Assembly: GCF_947489355.1 (NCBI RefSeq)
Contig: NZ_CANLDD010000044.1
Location: forward strand, 1-40,258
Length of the DNA stretch: 40,258 nt
Source: an uncultured Microbulbifer sp.
Lineage (GTDB): Bacteria > Pseudomonadota > Gammaproteobacteria > Pseudomonadales > Cellvibrionaceae
Direction of reading: 5' to 3'
Part shown: positions 26,176-36,385 of the stretch, in pieces
Layout of the letters: each line of letters begins with the position of its first letter
How positions within the stretch are numbered: position 1 is the stretch's first letter
The notes under the pieces: model-generated
Seen by the model: the letters and a program-made list of their open reading frames with translations, nothing else
What the model was told of the DNA's origin: nothing
The model's database searches: none
Made by a program: the position numbers and the translations under genes

Positions 26176-29100
26176 TGCCACAGTTACGCGCGACCGTTGT
26201 TGGATTCGCCCGTGGCTTGTGGGCATTACTGCGCGGACTGCAGCATGCGCTTGGTACCAGGGGTGTTCAGGTGGCGGGCTTGTGCCTCTTGATCCTGTTG
26301 CCATTGGGATATCTCCTGGGCACGGAGCACGGTAGGGTCAGCTTGACCCGCGGTGCTTTTTACGGTGCGGAGCAGGTGATTGCGGGTCTCCGTATCGAGG
26401 CCGAAGGGATGCGCAGTGAAAGCCTGGGGGCCTGGTTTGTCGATCGCCTCAGGATAGAGTTCAAACGCAAGACCCTCGCCGAGGCGCACCAGTTGGAATT
26501 AAAGCTACAGCGCTTTTCCCGTGACCCGATTGACATTGAGCGCATCGCTGCCAAAAACCTTCTGATCAATCTCGATGTACTGACTGAATTACTCAAACTG
26601 ACCCAGACCGGGCAGGACACTGTTCAGACTGCGGGGTTGGAGCGTGATCCCGATAAGGTTGAGGCCTGGGGCTCTCTGCTGCCGGGCGTGCGTCTGGGGC
26701 AATTACAGTGTGGGCGGCTGCAGCTGATACACAGCAAAATACCTGAAATTCCCGCAGTTTCCGTGTACGCCAGCGCCCTGTACCAATGGGAAGGCCAGCC
26801 CGCGCAGTTACAGTTGGTCGTGCGAGCAGTCAACGACGGTAAGTTGCAATTGATTGCGAAGGGACGGGAGCAGCCGTCGGGCCGGTTTGTGCTGGATGTC
26901 TCCGTCCATGAAAATGCGCGGGGATTTGTCAGCCGCCGGTTACACCTGCCCGAACAGCAGCAGCTCAATGCCAGCGGTGTAGTTTCCCTGCGCAGGCGCG
27001 ACGAGCGGTTACAGATTGATGTCGAGTCCTTCACCACCCCTTTCTCCCGGCACAAACTGGGCTTAACCGGCAGTCTGGCAATCAGCCGCTCGCCCTGGCG
27101 AATGAGCACCGAGGGTATCCTGTTATACGTTGACAGCAGGCGCAACAGCCTTACCGGCAGCTTCAGCACCGAAAATATTTCTGCGCACCTGCACCTCAAC
27201 CGTTTGCCGGTCACGCTCTCGCGCCCCTGGCAGGACGTGTTGCACAGCGGCTGGTTGAGTGCCGATCTCAAACTGACCGGCGCAGGGATGCAGCCCGATG
27301 TCACCGGCCAACTGCAATTGCGCAGCCGCTATCGGGAACAGCCTTTGGGCCTGACTGGCCGGGTGAGTACCCGGCGGGGCACTATCCAGTTGGAATCAGT
27401 GCAGCTGAGCTTTGCAGGCGTCCGCATGGTGACAACAGGACAGGTTGATACCACAAGCAAAACCCTGAACCTGACCGCTGTCGTACCGGAGCTGGCTGTG
27501 GAGGAAATGCGTCGATTGATGGCTGCATTGCCCTATACGGACAGGGTGGAAATACCGGCGGGATTATCCGCCAGCCTGCACCAGTTGCAGGTCACGGCGC
27601 AGGGGCCCTGGCAAAACCCCGACCTGGAGGGGGTTTTGAGGGTTGCCGCTGTATACCGCAATCTACACAGTGAACTGAATATCGGGGTGCATGGCAATCG
27701 GCGGGAACTGATCATCAGGGATCTCGCTTTGGTGGGGAACAAACTGAATATCCACGGCGGCGGCACGATCGGGATTGACGCTAAAGCGCTGAATGTGCAA
27801 CTCGAAATTGACCTGCGCGCCCTCGACCCCGGGCAAGACCTCGGCTTGGGTATGGCCGAGGATATGACCGTCAGCATGCAAGGGGCAGTCGCGGTACAGG
27901 GCCCCTGGTCCAACCCGCACGTCAGTGCCAGTCTGGAGTCCGGGGGTCGAATCCACGCGTATGACTACACCCTGAAAGGCGATGCCACCGGTAATCTGGA
28001 AAAGATTGACCTCAAAGGGTTCCGCCTTGAGATGTTCGCCAATAACACAGTGCATCGTTTCGACCAGGGGCAGTCCCCCGGCGCACAGATGCCCGCCACA
28101 ATACCGGGTTTGCAGAAGGGTTTCAGGCAGCCTGCCCAGAGCCAGAACCCATTGATGTCTTTGGTCGAGGAGGCACAGCGCCTGGAGCGGGAGGGAATGG
28201 CCCTGCTGGAAGCCGAAGGGGTCATCGAACCCATGCAGGGTCGCATCGACGTCAACCTCAGTGCGCGCAACCTGCCAATTTCTCTGGTAGGTGTTGTGGG
28301 CCTGACCCTGCCCGATACCCTCAAAGGCGCATTGAGCCTGGATGGTGAAATTCAGGGGGCTCTGTCTTATCCGCAAGTGCGGGGCACTGTTTTCGCCCAG
28401 GGGGACTATAGCCGGGAGCCCTGGCAATTGCAGGGCCAGCTGGACTACGCCGATAACCGCTGGATTCTGAATGGTTTGGAATTGTTGTGGGCGGGTCGCA
28501 ACCAGCTCTCCGCCCATGGCAGCCTGAATAAGCAGCGACTGGATTTTCAGCTACAGGGCAGGGCAGCGCTTGCCGACCTCTCGCCGAGGATATCGGTGGA
28601 TATGCCCGAACGCGGTGATATCAGCTTGTTTGCCGCTATTAACGGCAGCCCGCAGAATCCACAGTTGCAGGGGGAGTTGCGTATCAGCGGGGAGGCGCCA
28701 GGACGAGCGCAGGGGCGCATACGGGCACAGCCATTCACACTGTTGCTGGAGTGGGGTACTCAAGAGGGCGCATTGTCGATAAACCTGACTGGGGAGCACG
28801 GCGGTCGCCAGGCGATTGACAGCAGGGCGAAACTGGAGATTACGCCCATTTTTGCCCACCTGTTCTCCAATAACCCGGTGGAGAGCGCCCCGGATGCGAT
28901 GCCTTTGCTATTGACTGGTGGGGGCACTGCAAATTTGTCTGTGGTGGGGGAGTTTATCGATCCAAGGGTGCACAATGTACGCGGTCTTGTGCATTTTACC
29001 GTGGATAGCAAGGGGACTTTTGCGCATCCCAACCTGACCGGGGCGATAGAAATGCGTGCTGGCAGTTACGAACATCGCCCGACCCATACCCGCATTGCCA

Positions 29101-30191
29101 ATATCGATTTTTATGTCCGCCTGCTTCCGGGGCAGTGGCGTATTGAACGCGGCAGTGCCACTGATGGTGACGGGGGGACAATCCATCTCGACGGTGCGGT
29201 GCTATTGCCTGTGGGGGCGCCGCCAGAGTTCAATCTGGTTTTGCACTTGGCGCGTGCCCATCTGCTCAATACTCCGGCAGTGCGCGGTGCTATATCTGGC
29301 AATGTGGCTCTGTCAGGTACGACGGAGGATGCGGCGATGCGAGGCCGCCTTGTTCTGCGCCCCCTGTCGCTACAGATAGAGCAGTGGATCGGCAGCAGTA
29401 TACCGGAAATTCGGGTGGTGGAGATTCAGGCGGGCGGAGCCCGGGTGACGCCTTCGGTGTCGCTATTGCGCAGGATCGGCCTGGGCATCGAGGTGGTGCT
29501 GGATCAGCAATCCTATGTGCGCGGCCTCGGGCTCAATTCACAGCTGCGCGGTCTGGTGGATATCCACGGCACTGCCGCCAGGCCAGCGGCGTCGGGAGCG
29601 TTGACCATAGTGCGCGGCAGTTTTGATTTGCTCGGTAAGAAATTTGACTTGCAGGAAGGGGAAATCCGCTTCGAAAATAATGCAGTGGCTGTCTCAGTGG
29701 CGGGGGTGTATGAGTACAGCGATGGGGAAATTACCGCGCAGATTTCCGGTAGTGCCACAGACCTGGATATCACCTTCAGTTCCAATCCAGCAGCTTCTCA
29801 GGACGAGATACTGGCACAATTACTCTTTGGCAAATCCCTGTCGAATATTTCGCCGCTACAGGCCGTCCGTCTGGTGAGTGTTGTGCGAAGCTTACAGACC
29901 GGGCGCACCGTGTTGGACCCGGTGGCCAAAACCCGCGAACTGCTGCGACTCGATACGCTCGATATTGAGCAGGAAGACAGCGACGAGGGGGATGTGTACG
30001 CCCTGAGCCTGGGCAAATATATCACCAACCGGATATATGTGGAGCTGCAACGCAGTACCGACCCCCTCAGCCCCTGGCAGGCGGAGATGCAAATCGAATT
30101 ACGGGAGAATCTCAACCTGCAATTCCAAACCGCGGATGAAGGTGACAGTGGCTCTGGCAGTGTGGAGTTACACTGGAAAAAGGAGTATTAA
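26175..30191 (+). CDS. tamB: translocation/assembly protein TamB (AsmA-like, DUF490)
   Basis: TamB is a very long inner-membrane-anchored periplasmic beta-groove protein that bridges to TamA; the family is implicated in phospholipid transport to the outer membrane. The 1,338-residue protein has one N-terminal membrane helix (about residues 33-50), a long repetitive beta-rich body with many short hydrophobic alternations, and the DUF490 C-terminal domain (SGSATDLDITFSSNPAAS, QDEILAQLLFGKSLSNISPLQ, then a final beta strand region). The ATG at 26175 overlaps the tamA stop (TGATG), so the pair is coupled. Family lengths run from about 1,250 to 1,400, so it is complete. Confidence 0.93.
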   Translation: MPQLRATVVGFARGLWALLRGLQHALGTRGVQVAGLCLLILLPLGYLLGTEHGRVSLTRGAFYGAEQVIAGLRIEAEGMRSESLGAWFVDRLRIEFKRKTLAEAHQLELKLQRFSRDPIDIERIAAKNLLINLDVLTELLKLTQTGQDTVQTAGLERDPDKVEAWGSLLPGVRLGQLQCGRLQLIHSKIPEIPAVSVYASALYQWEGQPAQLQLVVRAVNDGKLQLIAKGREQPSGRFVLDVSVHENARGFVSRRLHLPEQQQLNASGVVSLRRRDERLQIDVESFTTPFSRHKLGLTGSLAISRSPWRMSTEGILLYVDSRRNSLTGSFSTENISAHLHLNRLPVTLSRPWQDVLHSGWLSADLKLTGAGMQPDVTGQLQLRSRYREQPLGLTGRVSTRRGTIQLESVQLSFAGVRMVTTGQVDTTSKTLNLTAVVPELAVEEMRRLMAALPYTDRVEIPAGLSASLHQLQVTAQGPWQNPDLEGVLRVAAVYRNLHSELNIGVHGNRRELIIRDLALVGNKLNIHGGGTIGIDAKALNVQLEIDLRALDPGQDLGLGMAEDMTVSMQGAVAVQGPWSNPHVSASLESGGRIHAYDYTLKGDATGNLEKIDLKGFRLEMFANNTVHRFDQGQSPGAQMPATIPGLQKGFRQPAQSQNPLMSLVEEAQRLEREGMALLEAEGVIEPMQGRIDVNLSARNLPISLVGVVGLTLPDTLKGALSLDGEIQGALSYPQVRGTVFAQGDYSREPWQLQGQLDYADNRWILNGLELLWAGRNQLSAHGSLNKQRLDFQLQGRAALADLSPRISVDMPERGDISLFAAINGSPQNPQLQGELRISGEAPGRAQGRIRAQPFTLLLEWGTQEGALSINLTGEHGGRQAIDSRAKLEITPIFAHLFSNNPVESAPDAMPLLLTGGGTANLSVVGEFIDPRVHNVRGLVHFTVDSKGTFAHPNLTGAIEMRAGSYEHRPTHTRIANIDFYVRLLPGQWRIERGSATDGDGGTIHLDGAVLLPVGAPPEFNLVLHLARAHLLNTPAVRGAISGNVALSGTTEDAAMRGRLVLRPLSLQIEQWIGSSIPEIRVVEIQAGGARVTPSVSLLRRIGLGIEVVLDQQSYVRGLGLNSQLRGLVDIHGTAARPAASGALTIVRGSFDLLGKKFDLQEGEIRFENNAVAVSVAGVYEYSDGEITAQISGSATDLDITFSSNPAASQDEILAQLLFGKSLSNISPLQAVRLVSVVRSLQTGRTVLDPVAKTRELLRLDTLDIEQEDSDEGDVYALSLGKYITNRIYVELQRSTDPLSPWQAEMQIELRENLNLQFQTADEGDSGSGSVELHWKKEY

Positions 30192-30249
30192 ATCTGCAAG
30201 CCGCTTTGAGGGGGGGTAAAAGAAGGGTACATTCCTGGATATCAACTGG

Positions 30250-31146
30250 CTAAACAGGGGTAGGTTTCCCACTCATCAGGGTTGCAGGGTCCAACCGGTA
30301 AAAATGACTCAGCTCCCCATACAATTGTGGGTGCAGTTTCTGCATCGCCACGGGAATGGTGAAGAAGGTCTCTGTGGCCACCGCGAAGAATTCCGCGGGT
30401 GACTGGGCGCCGTAGAGATCGAGCACTGAGGGCGCTTCGTCAGCCAGATTGCCGAATTGGGCCCGCCGGCGCAGACGGGTAAATTCCCTGTTCATCACCC
30501 CGGCCCAGTTGGCCCCCTCACCGGCCCGTTCGAACAAGGGGCGGCCATCGAAGTGGCCATCCTCCTCATCCACTTTATGCGCGAACTCGTGCAGGGCCAC
30601 ATTGTGTCCCCTGTCGGGATACTGCAAATTCTCCTCCAGGTCACCCCAGGACAATACCACGGGACCGCGGTAATGGGCCTCTCCCGCCCGCACACTGTGT
30701 TTGGCGGTTTCGATATAACCCTCGCGTTTTGTTTCCCGTGCGACATAGGTATTCGGATAGAGAAGTAGAGTGTAGAGACTGGGATAGCATTCATTTTTGC
30801 GCCCCAACAGCAACAGGCAGGCGTGGGCGGCAATGGTCACTTTCATTCTCTCATTGATCTGCAATCCTTCACAGCCGACAAATGTCTTGTCGTGTAGAAA
30901 CAGGGCGATATTTCCCCGCAATTCCCCCTGCTGTTGCGGGTTCAGGTAAGGGTAAAGAGGCAGTGTTTGCCCAAGCAGCTGCAGCTGCTTGTCACTCAGT
31001 GGTTTGGCGCGACGGTAGTTCAGGCGCCAGCGATTGTAGAAGAAAGGGACTAACCAAGCGGCCAGAGCCAGAAGAATGATGGCGAGGAAAACGGTCATAC
31101 AGGCACTCTTGCCGTTATTTGGGCTGGCACGGATCATGTCGGGCAT
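30250..31146 (-). CDS. mtfA: MtfA-family zinc metallopeptidase (M90)
   Basis: MtfA-family proteins are zinc aminopeptidase-like enzymes; in Escherichia coli MtfA binds the repressor Mlc and influences glucose uptake. Here the metal site is H186-E-F-A-H190 in the listed frame, followed by KVDEEDGHFDG, and the glutamate ligand is probably in SPAEFFAVATETFF. Unlike E. coli MtfA, this protein has an N-terminal membrane helix (VFLAIILLALAAWLVPFF). The ATG at 31098, directly before that helix, may be the real start. It is convergent with tamB with 58 bases between them. Confidence 0.9.
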   Translation of the reverse strand: MPDMIRASPNNGKSACMTVFLAIILLALAAWLVPFFYNRWRLNYRRAKPLSDKQLQLLGQTLPLYPYLNPQQQGELRGNIALFLHDKTFVGCEGLQINERMKVTIAAHACLLLLGRKNECYPSLYTLLLYPNTYVARETKREGYIETAKHSVRAGEAHYRGPVVLSWGDLEENLQYPDRGHNVALHEFAHKVDEEDGHFDGRPLFERAGEGANWAGVMNREFTRLRRRAQFGNLADEAPSVLDLYGAQSPAEFFAVATETFFTIPVAMQKLHPQLYGELSHFYRLDPATLMSGKPTPV

Positions 31147-32347
31147 GACCCTTTACAATAAAAGGCGCTGCCGGTTTTAACAAAGAGGTCCAGGCCGGTA
31201 GCAAATCAGATCTGACTCCGAGGATTGATTTTAATTATCCTGCTATTAAGCACAAGCTTGGTGTATTGAATCCGGCGGGCTAGTACAAAATACCGTCTAA
31301 TGGTGTATGGCCTTTCCCCGAGGCAGCCCCCCATGATTCATTACCTTAACGAGGTGTTGAAATTCGATTTCTACCCTACTTTTCCCCGGCAACCTCTCAG
31401 GCCGAAATCAACGAAAATTCGTTGTATTATCTGCCATTAACGGCTTGGTTAGTCATGGTGTTCCTGAAAGAAGCCGTCTTGTGATGCTAAAACGCTGGGA
31501 GACCATAGATGGCTTCAATGGGGGAGCTATAAAATGGTGTATTTGGTGGGGTCTTAAACTGGTGTTATGACTTTGGGTGGATTACAGATAAAGTAGCGGT
31601 TGGTCCTGAGAAGGCAATTTTGATCGCAGACACCGGGATAAAATCTAAAGGCCAGGTTGCCTGCTCCAGGCAATTTGAAATCTGTCTCTGTGAACAACCG
31701 CCTTGCCACCAGGTCGGAAGGAAAGCATGCCCCTCTCCCTGTCTTAGTGGTAGGTCCTGGTTTCTATGCAGCCCTTGTTTACTGAAAGCAGTCTTTTAGC
31801 GCAAAAGTAAGATTTATCCCAGAAGGAGATTATTTAAATGATTTACCAATAAGTAAAAATACGTTATATGACTGGCTGATAAGTTATTTCTTGAGTAATT
31901 GGTCTGACAATTATTTCATTTATTGGTATGTATTATAAACTGTCTGTTGTTTGTATTTTTGGATCTTAGAGCGCTTTTTGCGACACCTTATAACAATGGA
32001 AATAATTTATTTGTGATCTGGTTATAAAAAATCAAGTTTTCTTATTGTGTTTGCCTTCTAAGGTCTTATATTTTGCGGACCTCTCAGGCTGATTGTTTGC
32101 AATGCCCAATTGGGTGAATTTATCGGTTTTTTCAATCTGTTCACCTTTCGTGCTGGGCTGTCGATGCAAATAGACGAGCCTTCCTGTATTTCATGGCCTC
32201 CACTGGTTTTAGCTTGCAGCGATTGGTTTGTAAGTTTGTCTGTATGGTTTCGCTATTGATTGTCGTTACAGCCTGCCAGGAAATTGATGCTGTCCAATGA
32301 AAAAGGGCGGCAATATAAGGAAATTTCGGTTTAGGAAAAAACTACCC
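31147..32347. other. long gene-poor stretch
   Basis: No convincing protein-coding gene lies in these 1,200 bases. The left two thirds has mixed composition; from about 31,790 to 32,060 it becomes strongly AT-rich. A good ribosome-binding sequence (AGAAGGAGAT) precedes an ATG at 31838, but the frame stops after four codons. A small inverted repeat, CAACGAAAATTCGTTG, lies at about 31,408-31,423. The end of the region must hold the promoter for the protease gene. It could be the relic of lost genes or contain a small RNA. Confidence 0.55.
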
Positions 32348-33250
32348 ATGATAACTTTCAATAAAAATATCTCCTATCGCAGTCTATGGATTTTGGGGTC
32401 GCTACTTATTTCATTGTTCTCATTTTCTGCATCTGCTGATACTGTTGCAAAGGACAAGTCGACGGAGGGCATATTGCGCCATTGCGGTACCGAGCATCCC
32501 AGTGAGGAAGAGGCTGAATTACAGGAGCAATACTTCAACAGTTTGCGCCAGAAGTTCGTCCCTGACGGAGGTTATTCCCAACAGCTTATTCCGGCGACTG
32601 TAAATGTGTATTTTCATGTCATTACAGATAGTGCAGGGAATGGGGCGCTCACTCAAGCTGAAATCAACAATCAGATGAATGTGCTGAATTCAGGATTTTC
32701 TGCTACGGCATTTTCCTTCAACCTGGTATCCACTACCACAACTGCAAATAATAGTTGGTTTAATGTCACTCCAGGTTCCGGTGCTGAATCTTCGATGAAA
32801 TCTTCCCTGCGCGTTGGGGGTGCGGCGGATTTGAATGTTTATGTGGCCAATATCGGCAGAGGCCTTTTGGGCTGGGCAACCTTCCCAAGCAGTTATCCAT
32901 CCAACCCGGTTAACGATGGTGTGGTTATACTCACGGGATCTTTACCCGGTGGTAGTGCATCGCCGTATAACGAAGGCGACACACTGGTACACGAGGTCGG
33001 TCACTGGCTCGGTCTTTACCATACATTCCAGGGCGGCTGCAATAATCCCGGTGATTTCGTCTCGGATACACCGGCGGAAGCCTCTCCCGCATTCGGTTGC
33101 CCGGTGGGCCGCGATTCCTGCCCTGGATCGGCAGGCGTGGATCCGATATTCAATTTCATGGATTATACAGATGACTCCTGTATGTTCCAGTTCACAGCAG
33201 GGCAGAATACTCGTGCGAGCCAGCAGAGCAGTTTTTATCGCGGCCTGTAA
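32348..33250 (+). CDS. secreted M43-like (pappalysin-type) zinc metalloprotease
   Basis: This approximately 300-residue protein has a signal peptide (about residues 11-31, ending SFSASADT). The extended zinc motif H215-E-V-G-H219-W-L-G-L-Y-H225 marks a metzincin, and the Met-turn is in NFMDYTDDSCMFQF. A cysteine-rich loop (GGCNNPG, FGCPVGRDSC) between them is typical of the M43B/cytophagalysin group, which is secreted and often degrades extracellular protein. The start at 32348 is chosen because AGGA precedes it; an ATG at 32297 in frame would add 17 very basic residues. A terminator follows at 33312. Confidence 0.9.
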   Translation: MITFNKNISYRSLWILGSLLISLFSFSASADTVAKDKSTEGILRHCGTEHPSEEEAELQEQYFNSLRQKFVPDGGYSQQLIPATVNVYFHVITDSAGNGALTQAEINNQMNVLNSGFSATAFSFNLVSTTTTANNSWFNVTPGSGAESSMKSSLRVGGAADLNVYVANIGRGLLGWATFPSSYPSNPVNDGVVILTGSLPGGSASPYNEGDTLVHEVGHWLGLYHTFQGGCNNPGDFVSDTPAEASPAFGCPVGRDSCPGSAGVDPIFNFMDYTDDSCMFQFTAGQNTRASQQSSFYRGL

Positions 33251-33311
33251 AGCGCTGTTCAATGTGTGCTTTTGAAATAGTCTCTGGATTTAATAAAAAG
33301 GAATAAAAACC

Positions 33312-33333
33312 AGCACAGGGAAGTGCTTTTTTA
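33312..33333 (+). terminator. Rho-independent terminator after the metalloprotease gene
   Basis: AGCAC and GTGCT pair around AGGGAA (with one extra A-T pair possible), followed directly by TTTTTTA. It lies 62 bases beyond the protease stop codon. Confidence 0.65.
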
Positions 33334-33528
33334 CTCAAAATGTAAAATGTTTCAGTATTCTGGATCTTTATATGAGTCGATATAAAAAATAGGTGTTGAG
33401 AATACAAAGTTGCTTGCAATTTGCACCAGTCGCTAAGGCAAGTGACAAGCCTGTGTCAATCATTTTGCGGGTAGAGAAGCAGTGAATAAAAGCAGCAGGT
33501 GGGAGTATAGTGCGGTAGGTCGGAGACT

Positions 33529-34602
33529 CTAACGTATTCTCTTCCCATAGGTAGGTGTTGGGCTCTCGGTGGGAGCAGGGGTCACCTGGCGCCAGAGTGA
33601 CCGGGCCAGTTCCGCGGGATTCTGTTTGCAGCCATCGGCTATCCACTGGGCGATGGCTTCCGCTACATTGGGCCACTGAATACGCTGCGGCGTGGGGAGG
33701 GCGTGGAGCCAGGCATTGATACTGTCGGCATCAATACGTTTGACAACTTTCGCCAGTTGCAACTGGTCCAGAGCTTTGGCATTGGCCTCCTGTTCGAATT
33801 GATAGGCGAGGGGGCGGCTCAGTATGGGCTTACCCAGGGCCAGGGTTTCCGCAAGCAGTTCGAATCCGCTATTGCAAATCACCGCCTTGGCATTGGCCAG
33901 ATCCCGCTGAAAGCCTACCGTCGAAGGCGTTTTCAGCCGGATATTGTCTGCCGCGGCCAGCCCGTCCGCTATCCCGTAGACAATAAACTGGCGGTCAATC
34001 CTGGACAGCGCCTCAAGCATCGGGATCGGATCTTCGAAGGGCAGGTAAACCAGAATATGCCCGCCAGCATCCGCATCCGGTTCTCGCTGGGGCGGGACGA
34101 TGGGCGGCAGTATTGGGTTGCCAAAATGGTGCCAGTGCAAGCCAAGACTTTTTTTAGTGGGGGCAAAAGACCGCAGTATGGTGTGGAATAGCCAGTTGAA
34201 TCTCGGCATTGGTATCGAGTGGAGAAAGGCGTACTGATGGCCGATACCGACACTGGGCATTTTACGGATTTTGGCGGCCCAGGCGGTAATGGGTTCATAA
34301 TCGCTGATAATGACATCAAAGCCAGTCACCGGTAACTCGGTAATTTCCTTCCCAAAGTGCAGTGGGCGCAATTGCCTCAGGGTTGCGAGGCTCTTTAGCT
34401 TGCCGTTGCGGTGTACAAAGGTCATACCTCTACGCCACCAGAAATCCCCGAACGGTTCCATTCCAAATAGGTTTTCCCGCGGTCGACCGGAGAAGAGCCA
34501 CTGTATTTGTATCTGCGGATACTTTTCTAACGCCTTGGCCAGGGTGCGGGAACGGGCAATGTGTCCGTTACCTGTAGCCTGGACCCCATAGAGTATTTTC
34601 AT
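33529..34602 (-). CDS. MJ1255/VC2487-family glycosyltransferase
   Basis: This 357-residue GT-B-fold glycosyltransferase is related to the MJ1255/VC2487 group and more distantly to MurG-like enzymes. The N-terminus is MKILYGVQATGNGHIARSRT, where the GxGHIxR signature is the acceptor-side glycine loop. The donor half contains NSGFELLAETLALGKPILSRP, the usual nucleotide-sugar segment. The sugar and acceptor are unknown. The ATG overlaps the PAP2 stop (ATGA), so the two are translated together, which hints at a lipid- or polyprenyl-linked substrate. Confidence 0.85.
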   Translation of the reverse strand: MKILYGVQATGNGHIARSRTLAKALEKYPQIQIQWLFSGRPRENLFGMEPFGDFWWRRGMTFVHRNGKLKSLATLRQLRPLHFGKEITELPVTGFDVIISDYEPITAWAAKIRKMPSVGIGHQYAFLHSIPMPRFNWLFHTILRSFAPTKKSLGLHWHHFGNPILPPIVPPQREPDADAGGHILVYLPFEDPIPMLEALSRIDRQFIVYGIADGLAAADNIRLKTPSTVGFQRDLANAKAVICNSGFELLAETLALGKPILSRPLAYQFEQEANAKALDQLQLAKVVKRIDADSINAWLHALPTPQRIQWPNVAEAIAQWIADGCKQNPAELARSLWRQVTPAPTESPTPTYGKRIR

Positions 34603-35120
34603 AACAGGGCAGAAACCGTGATAAGTGCAACACTAGTGCCGAGCATGGCACCGGCACACACATCTGAAGGGTAATGCACACCCAGGCTCACCCGGGCAGC
34701 GCCCACGCCCAGGGCCCAAATATACCCCAAACCCCATGCAGGGCTGATTCCCTGGCACATAAATGTGATAAAGAGAAAAGCGGCGGAAGTATGCCCAGAG
34801 GGCAGGCTGAATCGATCAAAAGCCACAATGGTTGTGTGCATGCCTGGAATTGCCTGGGCCGGGCGTAGCCGCCGTGTGGTATTTTTAATGGCCCAATATA
34901 GGGAGCGCTCCAGAGTCACTGCGGCGCACGCTGCGATAAACACCGAAATGGCAGTATTCAAGACGATGTAACTTCCCACTACCGATACGGATAGCCAACC
35001 ATCTCCAGACCTGGATAGCCAGAGAAAGTGTCTGTGCGAGTGAGGGCGAGACGCCCGCTCCATCATGTACAGCACCAGTGACACATCAAGACTCTTTAGA
35101 TTCATCGATAAGCCGCGCAT
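34599..35120 (-). CDS. PAP2-superfamily membrane phosphatase
   Basis: This 173-residue integral membrane protein has the three PAP2 motifs: KNTTRRLRP, SLPSGHTSAAF and RVSLGVHYPSDV (R-x5-H-x3-D). Family members remove phosphate from phosphatidic acid, polyprenyl pyrophosphate or similar lipids on the periplasmic face of the inner membrane. A second ATG at 35105 is in frame and could be the start. The stop overlaps the glycosyltransferase start, which makes a two-gene operon in which the phosphatase may recycle the lipid carrier or process its product. That link is inferred. Confidence 0.9.
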   Translation of the reverse strand: MRGLSMNLKSLDVSLVLYMMERASRPHSHRHFLWLSRSGDGWLSVSVVGSYIVLNTAISVFIAACAAVTLERSLYWAIKNTTRRLRPAQAIPGMHTTIVAFDRFSLPSGHTSAAFLFITFMCQGISPAWGLGYIWALGVGAARVSLGVHYPSDVCAGAMLGTSVALITVSALL

Positions 35121-35317
35121 GCCGCAAACTTAAGTATGATTTGTTACACGGAGTTGACCGATTGATGTCAGAACAGTGAAACCTTGGAAAGTGAAAAATA
35201 ATGACGTCAACCTGCAGGTGTTTCAGGCCGTGGGGTTAAAAGGCAGAAGAAGATAGGAATGGCAGATGCCAGAGGAAAAAATCCCGCCTGCCATATCCAG
35301 GGAAAAGTGGGTTTGGA

Positions 35318-36385
35318 TTAACTGCTGGTGATTTCCAGGGCGCTGGAGCCTGGTAATTTTTCCACCAGCTCGGCACCACAGAGTGCCGAGGGCGTGAAAT
35401 AGCCACCATCGCCGGAATAATCGAGCAGAAATTCCATAATCGCCAGTGCGCCGGAAACGGTGACGTCATAGCCATTGGCAGTAACCAGACGACCTACCTT
35501 GCGCTCGCCGCGGCGATCATTACGCACTTCTCCCCAGATCCAGGTTTTGTGCTTTGCGCGATAGGTCTCATTGGGTCCCCGCAGGGATTTACTGACTTTT
35601 GCTTTGAGCCAGTTTTGCACCCGGTTGTTGCGCAGTAGCCAGCGGAATGCGTTGAGGTACTGTAATTTTCTTGCCCGCCCTGGAGGCATAGGAATATAGA
35701 CCTCTATGTTGCCAATGCCGGTAGAGTAGAAGGCTGTGGCGATATCTCCCCAGGGGATGGCAACGGCGGATTGAGTGCCCCGTCCAAAATCGATCCGACG
35801 AGTCACTTGTCCGTGCCGGGTTACCTGGATCTTTCCATTGCGTCGCACCGCACTGCCAATACCCAGGCCCTCTATGGCTGTTTTTGCCGTACCTGGGCTG
35901 AAACTCGAATCCGAATCGAATCCCAGAACCAGATGTGTAGCCGAGGGTATGGCTGTGTGCAGAGCTGCGGCGAGACAGTCTGTGGGGATCACGTCAAAAC
36001 CGGTACCTGGGCACAGGACTATTCCAGCCGTGCGGGCATTGTCCCCAAGGCTGTACGCGGTCTCGAAGACAGTGATTTCGCCGGTAATATCCTGGTAATG
36101 GGTGTGTGCGTTAATACAGGCACGCATCATCGGTTCGGCAGTGGCGGAGAAAGGGCCCGCGCAATGAATCACCAGGTCTATGCTTTGCAGGCTGTGTTCA
36201 AGGGTTTCCTTCGCATCGAGCGGGATGACCATGGCGGACAGATTGAGTTCGTCGGCCAAAAGCTGCAGCTTGTGTGCATTGCGTCCGGCCAGGATTGGGT
36301 GGTGGCCCCGCGCTACGGCCTCGCGGGCGATAAGCTCGCCCGTATAGCCGTAAGCGCCGTAGATCATAATATTTTTATTGTTCAC
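35318..36385 (-). CDS. saccharopine dehydrogenase-like NAD(P)-binding reductase
   Basis: This protein of about 355 residues has an N-terminal Rossmann fold (IMIYGAYGYTGELIAREAVARGH) and continues as in the saccharopine dehydrogenase-like/trans-acting enoyl reductase family (DLVIHCAGPF, GIVLCPGTGFDVIPTD). Such proteins reduce a variety of substrates, so the reaction is not predicted. I prefer GTG at 36385 (AGGGG upstream, directly before the Rossmann strand); an ATG at 36415 would add ten residues. It ends 198 bases before the start of the PAP2 gene. No partner gene is evident. Confidence 0.85.
   Translation of the reverse strand: MNNKNIMIYGAYGYTGELIAREAVARGHHPILAGRNAHKLQLLADELNLSAMVIPLDAKETLEHSLQSIDLVIHCAGPFSATAEPMMRACINAHTHYQDITGEITVFETAYSLGDNARTAGIVLCPGTGFDVIPTDCLAAALHTAIPSATHLVLGFDSDSSFSPGTAKTAIEGLGIGSAVRRNGKIQVTRHGQVTRRIDFGRGTQSAVAIPWGDIATAFYSTGIGNIEVYIPMPPGRARKLQYLNAFRWLLRNNRVQNWLKAKVSKSLRGPNETYRAKHKTWIWGEVRNDRRGERKVGRLVTANGYDVTVSGALAIMEFLLDYSGDGGYFTPSALCGAELVEKLPGSSALEITSS

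Noticed and set aside
31838..31852. Four-codon frame MIYQ as a gene
   Set aside because: It is too short to be accepted as a gene despite the strong ribosome-binding sequence; kept only as an observation in the gene-poor region.
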